A stretch of 12,693 nt of DNA, from NCBI GenBank assembly GCA_948585895.1, contig CAPBNZ010000054.1:1-12693 (forward strand), written 5' to 3'. A model generated the notes under the pieces. It was not told the DNA's origin. It saw nothing but the letters and a program-made list of their open reading frames with translations, and ran no database searches. This stretch comes from an uncultured Clostridia bacterium (GTDB lineage: Bacteria; Bacillota; Clostridia; TANB77; CAG-508). The position numbers were made by a program, and so were the translations under genes. This document shows, in pieces, positions 1 through 6,722 of the stretch. Each line of letters starts with the position of its first letter. Position 1 is the stretch's first letter.

Positions 1-172
1 TTCGTCTGGCTAACGTGATGTAAAGGGGCGATTCACTAAAGGTGGAATGAGGGCAAATCTCATATGGGTGTCTACCACTTGTAGTTTTTGAATTTATAAA
101 ATAGATATAAGAGCGTGTATTGTATAAAGAAAGGAGAAATTGGAAATAATTACAACTAAAGGAGTGAGATTT
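1..172. other. Element-internal leader with short hairpins, no gene recognised
   Basis: No open frame longer than a few codons runs into this stretch from the window edge; all three forward frames stop within the first 25 bases. The first 80 bases look less AT-rich than the rest and hold small inverted repeats: ATGAG (47-51) with CTCAT (59-63), enclosed by GGTGG (41-45) with CTACC (72-76, one G-T pair). This could be a structured leader RNA, a regulatory site of the mobile element, or the decayed 3' end of an upstream gene. Nothing here identifies it. No convincing promoter was found for the small gene that starts at 173. Confidence 0.25.
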
Positions 173-313
173 ATGCAAGAAGAAAAGATAGAAAAGAAAA
201 AATATAAAAAAAGAAATGATTTTAAAATAAATATTATATTTAATGAAAAAGGAGAAGCATTAGAGAGAATTATTGAAAGAGCATTTGGAAATTATTGTCT
301 AAAGAAAAATTAA
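173..313 (+). CDS. TnpW-like small transposon-encoded protein
   Basis: A 46-residue, strongly basic protein. ATG 173 is preceded by AAAGGAGTGA at a good distance. The N-terminal third is nearly all charged (Glu and Lys), followed by a stretch reading DFKINIIFNEKGE and then a short amphipathic helix (ALERIIERAF). Short proteins with an 'Fn....tle.ki.rli' pattern lie directly upstream of TnpX-type serine recombinases in Tn4451-like clostridial elements and are named TnpW; their function is not established. The assignment rests on size, position and this weak pattern, so it is tentative. An in-frame TTG at 140 follows another GGAG but only three bases away, so ATG 173 is preferred. Confidence 0.5.
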   Translation: MQEEKIEKKKYKKRNDFKINIIFNEKGEALERIIERAFGNYCLKKN

Positions 314-332
314 AGTAAAATAATGGTATTTA

Positions 333-381
333 ATGAGATAATATGATATAATAGTTGGCAAGAGTATCAATATTATCTCAT
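333..381. promoter_or_regulatory. Perfect 12-bp inverted repeat overlapping the recombinase promoter
   Basis: ATGAGATAATAT at 333-344 is repeated perfectly in inverse at 370-381. After a one-base bulge (369), four more bases pair (345-348 with 365-368). An extended -10 promoter, TGATATAAT (344-352), starts at the last base of the left arm and continues into the loop, which would place the transcription start near 359, inside the repeat. No good -35 is visible, as is common for extended -10 promoters. The geometry is that of an operator: a dimeric protein on both arms would block RNA polymerase. A recombinase or excision-factor binding site is an alternative. Confidence 0.5.
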
Positions 382-409
382 ATATTTTTATAGCAAAAAG
401 GAGGTAAAA

Positions 410-2038
410 GTGAGCTATACAATAATGAATAATATTGATTATAAAGTAGGCATATATATAAGGCTTTCAAGAGAAGATGAAGAAAAAGAAAAATATCAAG
501 AAAGCGAAAGTATTGGAAACCAAAGAACTTTGCTAATGCAATACATTAAAGAGAACAAATTAAACTTTATATCAGAATATGTTGATGATGGTGTAAGTGG
601 TACAAGTTTTGATAGACCTGCATTTAATAGAATGATAGCAGATATTGAAGCAGGTAAAATCAATATGGTAGTAACAAAAGACCTATCAAGATTAGGTAGA
701 AATTATGTGCAATCAGGATTATACATTGAAACATATTTTCCAGAACATGAAGTAAGGTTTGTTGCAATATTAGACAATATAGATACGGCTTATGATACAT
801 CAAACAATGATATAGCACCATTTAAATCAATATTAAATGAAATGTATGCAAAAGATACATCAAAAAAAATAAATAGTGTATTACAATCAAAAAGAAACCT
901 TGGAGAATATTTAGGAACAGCACCTTATGGCTATAAAAAAGATCCAGAAAATAAATACCATTTAATAATAGATGAAGAAGCAGCAAATGTTGTAAAACTA
1001 ATATATGAAAAGTATTTAGCAGGTTTTGGCACAATGCAAATAGCAGATTACTTAAGTAAAAAGAAAATTCCAATTCCATCAGATTATAACAAGAGAAAAA
1101 GAGGAACAAAATCTCTAACTTATGGACTATGGCAACAATCTACAGTAAGATTTATTCTTTCAAATGAAATTTACACAGGAACAGTTATACAAGGAAAAAG
1201 AAAGAAAGTAAGTTTTAAATCTAAAAAGTTTATAGATTTACCAGAAGAAGACTGGATAAAAGTAGAGAATATGCATGAAGCTATTATAAGTAAAGAAGAT
1301 TTTGAAAGAGCAAAAAAAGTAATTCAATCAACTAAAGGCTCAAGAGTAGTACAGAATGATTACTTATTCAAGGGCTTACTTCGTTGTTATGATTGTAAAG
1401 GATATATTGGAATAAGAAGTCCAGATAAAAACGGAAATATCTATGGCAGATGTCAAAGATATGGAAGGTTTGGAAAATTTGATGTATGTTCACCACACAA
1501 TTTTAATTATCAAGTTTTTGAAGAACAAATGCTAGAAGTTTTAAGAGAAGTTTGCAAAGAATATACTAATATAAAAAAACTAGAGGAAATTGCAAAACAA
1601 ACTAAAACAAAACAATGTAAAGAGTTTGATATAAAAAAGCAAATAGAATCTTTTAAACAAGCAATAGACAATGAAACTAGAAAGTTGGAAGTAATGTATG
1701 ATGACAGACTGGAAGGAATTATTACACTTGATGAATATATGAAAAATGCAAATAGAATAAAAGAATTAGTAAAAGGATATGAACAAAACATCAAAGAACT
1801 TGAACAAGAGATATCTGAAGAAGATAATAAAACCAAAAGTGAAAGCAAATTAGATAATTTAATAGAAGAATTTCTTAATATGGAGAAACCAACCAAAGAA
1901 ATAATTAGAGAATTTATAGAAAAAATTGAAATTCATAGCGACAAGCAAGTTGATATTTATTTCAATTTTAAACCATTACAAGATTTAAATAATAATTTTA
2001 TATGTGCTAGAAAAGAATATGAGAAAAAAGTAGGATAG
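410..2038 (+). CDS. TnpX-type large serine recombinase of an integrated element
   Basis: A 542-residue site-specific recombinase that would insert and excise the element by a phosphoserine mechanism. The resolvase domain spans about 11-160: nucleophile Ser20 in YIRLS, then a DDGVSG segment, then SRLGRN with catalytic-type arginines 94 and 97. The recombinase domain follows (about 165-310, including GYKKDP and an IADYL segment). A zinc ribbon is formed by Cys326, Cys329, Cys348 and Cys360, and a coiled coil of charged heptads covers about 385-480. Length and domain order match TnpX/TndX proteins. GTG 410 is chosen because AAGGAGG lies five bases upstream; ATG 425 is a poorer alternative. The gene ends within 20 bases of the element-host junction, as expected for an integrase next to its attachment end. 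Its stop codon is in the same frame as the interrupted host gene. Confidence 0.92.
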   Translation: MSYTIMNNIDYKVGIYIRLSREDEEKEKYQESESIGNQRTLLMQYIKENKLNFISEYVDDGVSGTSFDRPAFNRMIADIEAGKINMVVTKDLSRLGRNYVQSGLYIETYFPEHEVRFVAILDNIDTAYDTSNNDIAPFKSILNEMYAKDTSKKINSVLQSKRNLGEYLGTAPYGYKKDPENKYHLIIDEEAANVVKLIYEKYLAGFGTMQIADYLSKKKIPIPSDYNKRKRGTKSLTYGLWQQSTVRFILSNEIYTGTVIQGKRKKVSFKSKKFIDLPEEDWIKVENMHEAIISKEDFERAKKVIQSTKGSRVVQNDYLFKGLLRCYDCKGYIGIRSPDKNGNIYGRCQRYGRFGKFDVCSPHNFNYQVFEEQMLEVLREVCKEYTNIKKLEEIAKQTKTKQCKEFDIKKQIESFKQAIDNETRKLEVMYDDRLEGIITLDEYMKNANRIKELVKGYEQNIKELEQEISEEDNKTKSESKLDNLIEEFLNMEKPTKEIIREFIEKIEIHSDKQVDIYFNFKPLQDLNNNFICARKEYEKKVG

Positions 2039-2057
2039 AAAAAATGTCCACAACCGC
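2039..2057. other. Right junction of the mobile element in the GH94 gene
   Basis: Downstream of the recombinase stop the reading frame picks up GH94 sequence at codon CAA 2057 (QYTHSSVW). GH94 proteins usually have Gly-Gly just before QYTH, but the preceding codons here read Cys-Pro-Gln-Pro. The boundary therefore lies at or just before 2057, and the bases from 2039 belong to the element end. The exact crossover dinucleotide cannot be set without the left junction, which is outside the window. Confidence 0.6.
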
Positions 2058-2554
2058 AATACACACATAGCTCTGTATGGGTAATCATAGCAGAAGCGAT
2101 GTTGGGATTTGGTGATAAAGCCCTAGAGTTATATCGTATGATAAATCCAATTGAACATGCTAGAACCAAAGAGGCTAGTAAAAAATATAAAGTGGAACCT
2201 TATGTTATAGCAGCAGATATTTATGGTACAGGTAACCTAGCTGGAAGAGGTGGATGGACCTGGTATACAGGATCAGCAAGTTGGTATTATAAGGCAGGAA
2301 TAGAAAACTTGTTAGGATTAAAAATCGAAAAGGGATATTTAAAAATACAACCATGTATTCCAAAAGAATGGAAAGAATATCAAATAAAATATCAGTGGAA
2401 AGACAGTAAGTATCATATTACGATTAAAAATCCAAACGGAAAAAATGTACTAGAACAAGGTAATAGTAAAATTCTTTTAAATGGCAATGAAGTAGATAAT
2501 TTTATTAAGTTGGATGGTAGCAGAAATGTTTATCAAATAGAAGTTATCTTATAA
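2057..2554 (+). pseudogene. C-terminal fragment of a GH94 glucoside phosphorylase-like gene, split by the element
   Basis: About 166 codons match the C-terminal part of family 94 glycoside phosphorylases and the GH94 domain of cyclic beta-1,2-glucan synthases. Landmarks are QYTHSSVWVI, the NPIEHA segment, YKVEPYVIAADIY, and GRGGWTWYTGSASW, which is the active-site-barrel signature. The C-terminal beta domain follows (GYLKIQPCIPKEW). The N-terminal catalytic part is missing and must lie left of the element. No ribosome binding site precedes the first ATG (2099), so the fragment is probably not translated on its own. The intact gene would have worked in phosphorolysis or synthesis of beta-glucans. 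It is a disrupted gene, not a decayed one: the remaining frame is clean, so precise excision could restore it. Confidence 0.88.
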
Positions 2555-2555
2555 G

Positions 2556-2585
2556 AGTGAAAAAATATAAAAGGGAGAATTCACT
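2556..2585. terminator. Weak stem-loop between convergent genes
   Basis: AGTGAA (2556-2561) is inverted as TTCACT (2580-2585) just after the GH94 stop, facing the deacetylase gene that ends at 2620. The stem is only six pairs and the loop is 18 bases, with AT-rich flanks but no clean U-tract. It may act as a weak terminator in both directions; it could also be chance. Confidence 0.25.
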
Positions 2586-2619
2586 TATTATCTGAATACT
2601 ATTACCTTAATCTTCTTTG

Positions 2620-3399
2620 TTATAAATCATAAAAATTCCTAAATTCATAACCTTGTTCTTTTAAATAGTCAATTGAGTCTTTTAGAACAGATGGGGTATC
2701 ACTCACATTAGAAGTATCATGCATTAATACAACTAAAGTTCCTTTACCCTTACAAGATTTTTTCAAGTTTTTTAATAATTGACTACTGTTATATTTTTTG
2801 ATAGAATCATTATTTAAGCAATTCCAATCAATAAAAGTATAATTCATATCAGAAAGAAGCTTAGCAGCTTCTTTTTTTTTCGCTTTGTTATTAGGTGACA
2901 TAAATCCGTTGGGGAAACGGAACACATGAGAACAATAATTGTCAACTCCAATTGCTTTGCTGATTTCAATGTCAGTATTTTTAATTTCAGATATAAAACT
3001 ATCAGCACTTTTATATAGCTTATGGTTATCGTGATTGTATCCATGATTAGCAATATAATGACCTTCTTCATAAGCTCTTTTCACTAATTCAGGATGTTTT
3101 TTTACATATTTGCCAATTACAAAAAAAGTAGCTTTTACTTCTTCTTCCTTTAAAATATTTAATATTTTACCAGTAGCTTTTAAGGTTGGACCATCGTCAA
3201 AAGTAAGATAGGCTATTTTTTTTTCCTGCTTTGTTAAAGTGGAAATTTTTTCTTTTAAGGATTCGTCTATTATACTATTGGTTGTTAGTTCAATGGCTAA
3301 GGAAAAAGAATGGGAAAAAAGGCAAAATATACTAGCAAAAGCAATGATAGATAATGTAATTATAAATAAAATCTTTTTTTGTAAGATAATCAGTTTCAT
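2620..3399 (-). CDS. Membrane-anchored or secreted polysaccharide deacetylase (NodB/CE4 family)
   Basis: A 259-residue protein with an N-terminal signal or anchor helix (about 8-28) and a NodB deacetylase domain. Visible CE4 motifs are TFDDGP with Asp68 and Asp69 (base and metal ligand), HGYNH with metal ligands His119 and His123, RFPNG at 161-165, and LMHD with His227. All catalytic positions are kept. It should remove acetyl groups from a glycan outside the membrane, most likely peptidoglycan N-acetylglucosamine or N-acetylmuramic acid given the adjacent glycosyltransferase, but the substrate is not proven. ATG 3399 is chosen over ATG 3414 because AGGAGG (3404-3409 on the plus strand) lies inside the longer version and nothing suitable precedes 3414. 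It lies 67 bases downstream of the GT51 gene on the same strand, probably in one transcript. Confidence 0.9.
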   Translation of the reverse strand: MKLIILQKKILFIITLSIIAFASIFCLFSHSFSLAIELTTNSIIDESLKEKISTLTKQEKKIAYLTFDDGPTLKATGKILNILKEEEVKATFFVIGKYVKKHPELVKRAYEEGHYIANHGYNHDNHKLYKSADSFISEIKNTDIEISKAIGVDNYCSHVFRFPNGFMSPNNKAKKKEAAKLLSDMNYTFIDWNCLNNDSIKKYNSSQLLKNLKKSCKGKGTLVVLMHDTSNVSDTPSVLKDSIDYLKEQGYEFRNFYDL

Positions 3400-3466
3400 G
3401 ATGCCTCCTATCATTTAAGTATATGATAAATGTGCGAAAAAATGTTAAAAAGTTGATACTTCTGAC

Positions 3467-4153
3467 CTATTTTACACTATTTGCCTCTTCTAATGTAATA
3501 TAACCATATTCTACCATTTTATTTAACACATGTTTTTGACGTTTTTTAGCCAAATCAGGATTAACGGTTGGACTATATACAGAAGGAGCATTGGGAACAC
3601 CTGCTAACATACTAGCTTCTGCTAAAGTCAAATCACCTGGGTCTTTTTGATAATAGCCCATACTAGCATCATAAATACAGTAATAGCCATCTCCAAAATA
3701 GGAAGAGTTAACATAGAAAGCAAAAATTTCATCTTTACTGTAATTTTTTTCTAAATCGTAAGCCGCAAAAATTTCTCCCAGCTTACGGATTAAAGTCTTG
3801 TCCTGACTAAAAACTACATTCTTAGCAACTTGTTGTGTAATGGTACTACCACCTTCATCAAACTGACCATCACGAATGTTGGTATAAAAAGCTCTGGCAA
3901 TTCCAATTGGGTCAATCGCACCATGTTTATAGTACCTATGATCTTCTACAGCGATAACAGCATGAATATAGTTTTCAGGTAATTTGTCAAAAGGTGTATA
4001 ATTCTTCTTGTTAGTTATGGTTTCTACTCTTGTAATTAAGGGTTTTTCTTTTAACGTATTAGAATAATAACCAAAGCCTATCATAAACATAAGGCTTACA
4101 ACAACAACAAAGAGAATAAATAATATTATTAATATTTTTCTAAATAACTTCAT
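3467..4153 (-). CDS. Monofunctional peptidoglycan glycosyltransferase (GT51)
   Basis: A 228-residue enzyme with one N-terminal membrane helix (about 6-29) followed by a single GT51 domain, as in MtgA/SgtB-type proteins that polymerise lipid II into glycan strands. Motif 1 reads VEDHRYYKHGAID with catalytic Glu70; motif 2 is GGSTITQQ (101-108); motif 3 is RKLGE with the second glutamate, Glu127. The LAEASMLAGVPNAPSVYSP segment closes the domain. There is no transpeptidase domain, and the length is normal for a monofunctional enzyme. ATG 4153 is preferred: AAGAGG lies upstream, and a TATAAT box (minus strand, 4186-4181) would start transcription near 4174. That excludes the in-frame TTG at 4204, which also lacks a ribosome binding site. 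Confidence 0.93.
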   Translation of the reverse strand: MKLFRKILIILFILFVVVVSLMFMIGFGYYSNTLKEKPLITRVETITNKKNYTPFDKLPENYIHAVIAVEDHRYYKHGAIDPIGIARAFYTNIRDGQFDEGGSTITQQVAKNVVFSQDKTLIRKLGEIFAAYDLEKNYSKDEIFAFYVNSSYFGDGYYCIYDASMGYYQKDPGDLTLAEASMLAGVPNAPSVYSPTVNPDLAKKRQKHVLNKMVEYGYITLEEANSVK

Positions 4154-4180
4154 AAATAACAAAACCTCTTTTCTTTTTCC

Positions 4181-4186
4181 ATTATA
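4181..4186 (-). promoter_or_regulatory. Possible -10 box for the GT51/deacetylase transcript
   Basis: On the minus strand this reads TATAAT, about 28 bases upstream of ATG 4153, with the AAGAGG ribosome binding site in between. No clear -35 sits 17 bases further upstream, so this is a -10-only prediction. Confidence 0.4.
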
Positions 4187-4269
4187 TAACAAATATTTTA
4201 ACAAGGGAATAGAATTTATAAAAAATTAAGATATAGCCATATACATCAAATAAAACAAATAAGTGACTC

Positions 4270-4298
4270 TTTACAAAAAAATATACATATGATAAAAT
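4270..4298 (+). promoter_or_regulatory. Sigma-A promoter for dapF
   Basis: TTTACA (4270-4275), a 17-base spacer and TAAAAT (4293-4298), with a TG one base upstream of the -10 (extended -10). Transcription would begin near 4305, about 58 bases before ATG 4363. It lies in the divergent spacer between the GT51 gene and dapF. It is the best promoter in the window. Confidence 0.7.
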
Positions 4299-4362
4299 AA
4301 CAAACAATGAGATATAAATATATTTTATTGCTTAGTAATACCTAGAAGAGGTGAAAAATAGG

Positions 4363-5206
4363 ATGAAATTTACAAAAATGCATGGGCTGGGGAATGATTA
4401 CGTCTATATGGATGCTATCCATCAAAAAATAGAAAATGAATCATCTCTAGCTCAATTTGTTAGTAACAGACACTTTGGTATTGGATCAGATGGATTAATT
4501 TTGATTTGTGAAAGTGATAGAGCAGATTTTAAAATGAGAATGTTTAATGCAGATGGGACAGAAGCAGAAATGTGTGGAAATGGAATTCGTTGTGTTGGTA
4601 AATTCGTGTATGACAAAAAGTTAACCAATAAAACAACAGTTAGCATTGAAACATTAGCAGGCATCAAAATCTTAATATTAAATGTAAAAGAAGGAAAAGT
4701 AGAAACAGTAAAAGTGGATATGGGAGAACCCATTTTAGCACCAGAAAAAATACCAGTGATGGCAATCGAGGAACCTGTACAAAATTTAAAAGTAAAAGCT
4801 CTTGATCAAGAATTTACTTTTACTTGTATATCAATGGGAAATCCACATGCTATTACAGTTGTTGAAGATACAAAAAATTTCGATGTTGAAAGATATGGAA
4901 AAATTTTGGAAACAGCATCTGTATTTCCAAACAAAACAAATGTAGAATTTATAGAAGTTATAGATGAAGCACATGTGAAAATGAGAGTTTGGGAAAGAGG
5001 TGCAGGAGAAACCTTAGCTTGTGGAACAGGAGCATGTGCAACAGCAGTAGCTTGTAATTTAAATGGAAGAACTAATAGACATGTATATATAGAGTTATTG
5101 CGGTGGAACATTAGAAATTGAATGGAAGAAAGAAGATAATCATGTTTATATGACAGGACCAGCTGTTACTGTATTTGAAGGAGAAGGGTTAGAGAATCTG
5201 TCTTAA
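4363..5206 (+). CDS. dapF: Diaminopimelate epimerase, needs a +1 frameshift at CGG 5101
   Basis: Interconverts LL- and meso-diaminopimelate in the cytoplasm, feeding peptidoglycan and lysine. The N-terminal signature MKFTKMHGLGNDYVYMD, the first catalytic cysteine Cys71 (MCGNGIRC) and the second, Cys220 (ACGTGACA), are present. ATG 4363 is used; the GTG at 4351 is part of the AGAGGTGA ribosome binding site. In frame, the protein stops at 5121 with an unrelated tail (RWNIRN) after ELL. Skipping base C5101 restores GGTLEIEWKK...HVYMTGPA...FEGE, the normal DapF C-terminus, ending at TAA 5206 and giving 280 residues, the usual length. Without it the last ~34 residues, two or three strands of the C-terminal domain, are lost. 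Everything else looks under selection, and dapL follows. The break may be recoding, mutation or assembly error. Confidence 0.92.
5101..5104 (+). other. +1 frameshift site CGG-T in dapF
   Basis: Zero frame reads TTA TTG CGG TGG; the homologous protein requires TTA TTG (C) GGT GGA, Leu-Leu-Gly-Gly. CGG 5101-5103 is one of only two in-frame CGG codons I find in the window. If the shift fails, the zero frame ends six codons later at TGA 5119-5121. The upstream bases hold no classic slippery run. Confidence 0.8.
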
Positions 5207-5284
5207 TGTGGTTAATTGAGAAAGGCAAAGTGCGAATTTGTCATTTTTATACACTGCAAAGACAGATAAAAAGGAGGAAAAAGA

Positions 5285-6493
5285 ATGAGTTTCATTAATG
5301 AAAATTTTTTAGAATTACAAGATAGTTATCTATTTTCAACAATCGCAAAAAAGGTAGCAAAATATACAAAAGAAAATCCAGATAAAAAGATTATCAAATT
5401 AGGAATTGGAGATGTTACCAAGCCAATTGTACCAGCTTGTTTAGAAGCTATGCATAAGGCGGTAGAGGAAATGGGAACAGCAGAAGAGTTTAAAGGTTAT
5501 GGACCAGAACAAGGTTATGAATTTTTAAGAAAGGCAATTGTAGAAAATGATTATAAACCAAGAGGAATTGAAATAGAGCAAGATGAGATTTTTGTATCAG
5601 ATGGAGCAAAATGTGATTGCGGTAATATCGTAGATATTTTTGCTCAAAACAATAAAGTTGCCATAACAGACCCTGTATATCCAGTTTATTTAGATACGAA
5701 TATTATGTCTGGAAGAAGTATTACCTATTTACCAGTGACAGAAGAAAATAACTTTATACCAGAATTACCAAAAGAGAAGGTAGATATGATTTACTTATGT
5801 TTTCCCAATAACCCAACAGGAACCGTTTTGAAGAAACAAAACTTAAAAAAATGGGTGGATTACGCAAAAGAAAATCAATCTATTATTTTATATGATGCTG
5901 CTTATGAAGCTTTTATTACAGAGGAAGATATTCCCCATAGTATTTATGAAATAGAAGGAGCCAGAGATGTTGCTATAGAATTTAAAAGTTACTCTAAAAC
6001 GGCAGGATTTACAGGTGTTAGATGTGCTTATGTTGTGGTGCCTAAAAGCTTAAAAGGATATACAAAAATCAAAGAAGAAGTAAGTCTAAATAAATTATGG
6101 AACCGAAGAACCTGTACAAAATTTAATGGTGTATCTTATATTGTACAAAAAGCAGCAGAAGCAACTTATTCAGAAGAAGGAAAAAGACAAATAAAAGAAA
6201 ATATTAAATCTTATTTAGAAAATGCTAGAATTATTAAACAAGGATTAGAAGAAGCACAATTTACTGTATATGGAGGGGTAAATTCACCTTATATTTGGTT
6301 AAAGGTACCAGAAGGGATGACATCTTGGGAATTTTTTGATAAATTATTAGAAGAAGTAAATATAGTAGGTACACCAGGAAGTGGATTTGGTTTACATGGA
6401 GAAGGATATTTTAGACTAACAGCATTTGGAACAAAAGAAAATTCAATGGAAGCAATAGAAAGAATCAAAAGATTTTCCAATAAACTAAAATGA
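5285..6493 (+). CDS. dapL: LL-diaminopimelate aminotransferase
   Basis: A PLP-dependent class I aminotransferase of 402 residues that converts tetrahydrodipicolinate and glutamate directly to LL-diaminopimelate, bypassing the succinylase or acetylase routes. DapF then epimerises its product. Family marks are the start INENFLELQDSYLFSTIAKK, KLGIGDVTKP (38-47), the PNNPTGT segment near 174-180, YDAAYEAF (203-210), and the PLP lysine Lys238 in SYSKTAGFTGVR. Length is normal for DapL. ATG 5285 follows AAAAGGAGG at good spacing. It starts 78 bases after the restored end of dapF and is probably co-transcribed with it; no terminator is visible in between. Confidence 0.95.
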   Translation: MSFINENFLELQDSYLFSTIAKKVAKYTKENPDKKIIKLGIGDVTKPIVPACLEAMHKAVEEMGTAEEFKGYGPEQGYEFLRKAIVENDYKPRGIEIEQDEIFVSDGAKCDCGNIVDIFAQNNKVAITDPVYPVYLDTNIMSGRSITYLPVTEENNFIPELPKEKVDMIYLCFPNNPTGTVLKKQNLKKWVDYAKENQSIILYDAAYEAFITEEDIPHSIYEIEGARDVAIEFKSYSKTAGFTGVRCAYVVVPKSLKGYTKIKEEVSLNKLWNRRTCTKFNGVSYIVQKAAEATYSEEGKRQIKENIKSYLENARIIKQGLEEAQFTVYGGVNSPYIWLKVPEGMTSWEFFDKLLEEVNIVGTPGSGFGLHGEGYFRLTAFGTKENSMEAIERIKRFSNKLK

Positions 6494-6503
6494 GAAGGTA
6501 ACG

Positions 6504-6525
6504 TATTCTAAGAAAAAATAGAATA
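6504..6525 (+). other. Small hairpin between dapL and the 53-residue gene
   Basis: TATTCTA (6504-6510) pairs with TAGAATA (6519-6525) around an A-rich eight-base loop. No U-tract follows; the ribosome binding site of the next gene starts a few bases later. It could be an mRNA processing or stability element separating dapL from the downstream genes, but it is short and may be chance. Confidence 0.3.
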
Positions 6526-6541
6526 TCAAGGAGGAAAGCAT

Positions 6542-6703
6542 ATGATAAATAAAATGGATGAGCTAACAAAAGAGGAAATCAATCACATTAAACTATTATC
6601 AAAAAATGAATTAAAGAAATTAAGTTTTGCAGAGTTATGTATTTATCAGGAAAATTTAAACAAAATTAAAGCTAGATATGAAGAACTTACACAGAAGAAT
6701 TAA
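6542..6703 (+). CDS. Small helical protein of unknown function, 53 residues
   Basis: ATG 6542 is preceded by AAGGAGGAAAGC. The product is charged and predicted largely helical, with Leu, Ile and Phe at regular intervals (LTKEEINHIKLLSKNELKKL, then FAELCIYQENLNKIKARYEEL), consistent with two short helices or a small coiled coil. No signal peptide or membrane segment is present. It ends 19 bases before the 917-residue gene, whose ribosome binding site starts just after its stop. The two are very probably co-expressed, and the small protein may be a partner of the large one. I do not recognise a family. Confidence 0.7.
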   Translation: MINKMDELTKEEINHIKLLSKNELKKLSFAELCIYQENLNKIKARYEELTQKN

Positions 6704-6722
6704 GGAAAGGAGGTGACAATAA

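Noticed and set aside
2099..2554. A free-standing 151-codon gene beginning at ATG 2099
   Set aside because: No ribosome binding site precedes it, and GH94 homology continues in frame upstream to 2057, so it is the tail of an interrupted gene.
4154..4204. GT51 gene starting at TTG 4204
   Set aside because: No ribosome binding site there, and a TATAAT box within the extension would start transcription downstream of it.
4351..4362. dapF starting at GTG 4351
   Set aside because: That GTG is part of the AGAGGTGA ribosome binding site; ATG 4363 gives the standard MKFTKMHGLGNDY start.
5207..5284. A separate promoter or terminator between dapF and dapL
   Set aside because: TTGTCA is present but no -10 lies at an acceptable distance, and no stem-loop with a U-tract is visible.
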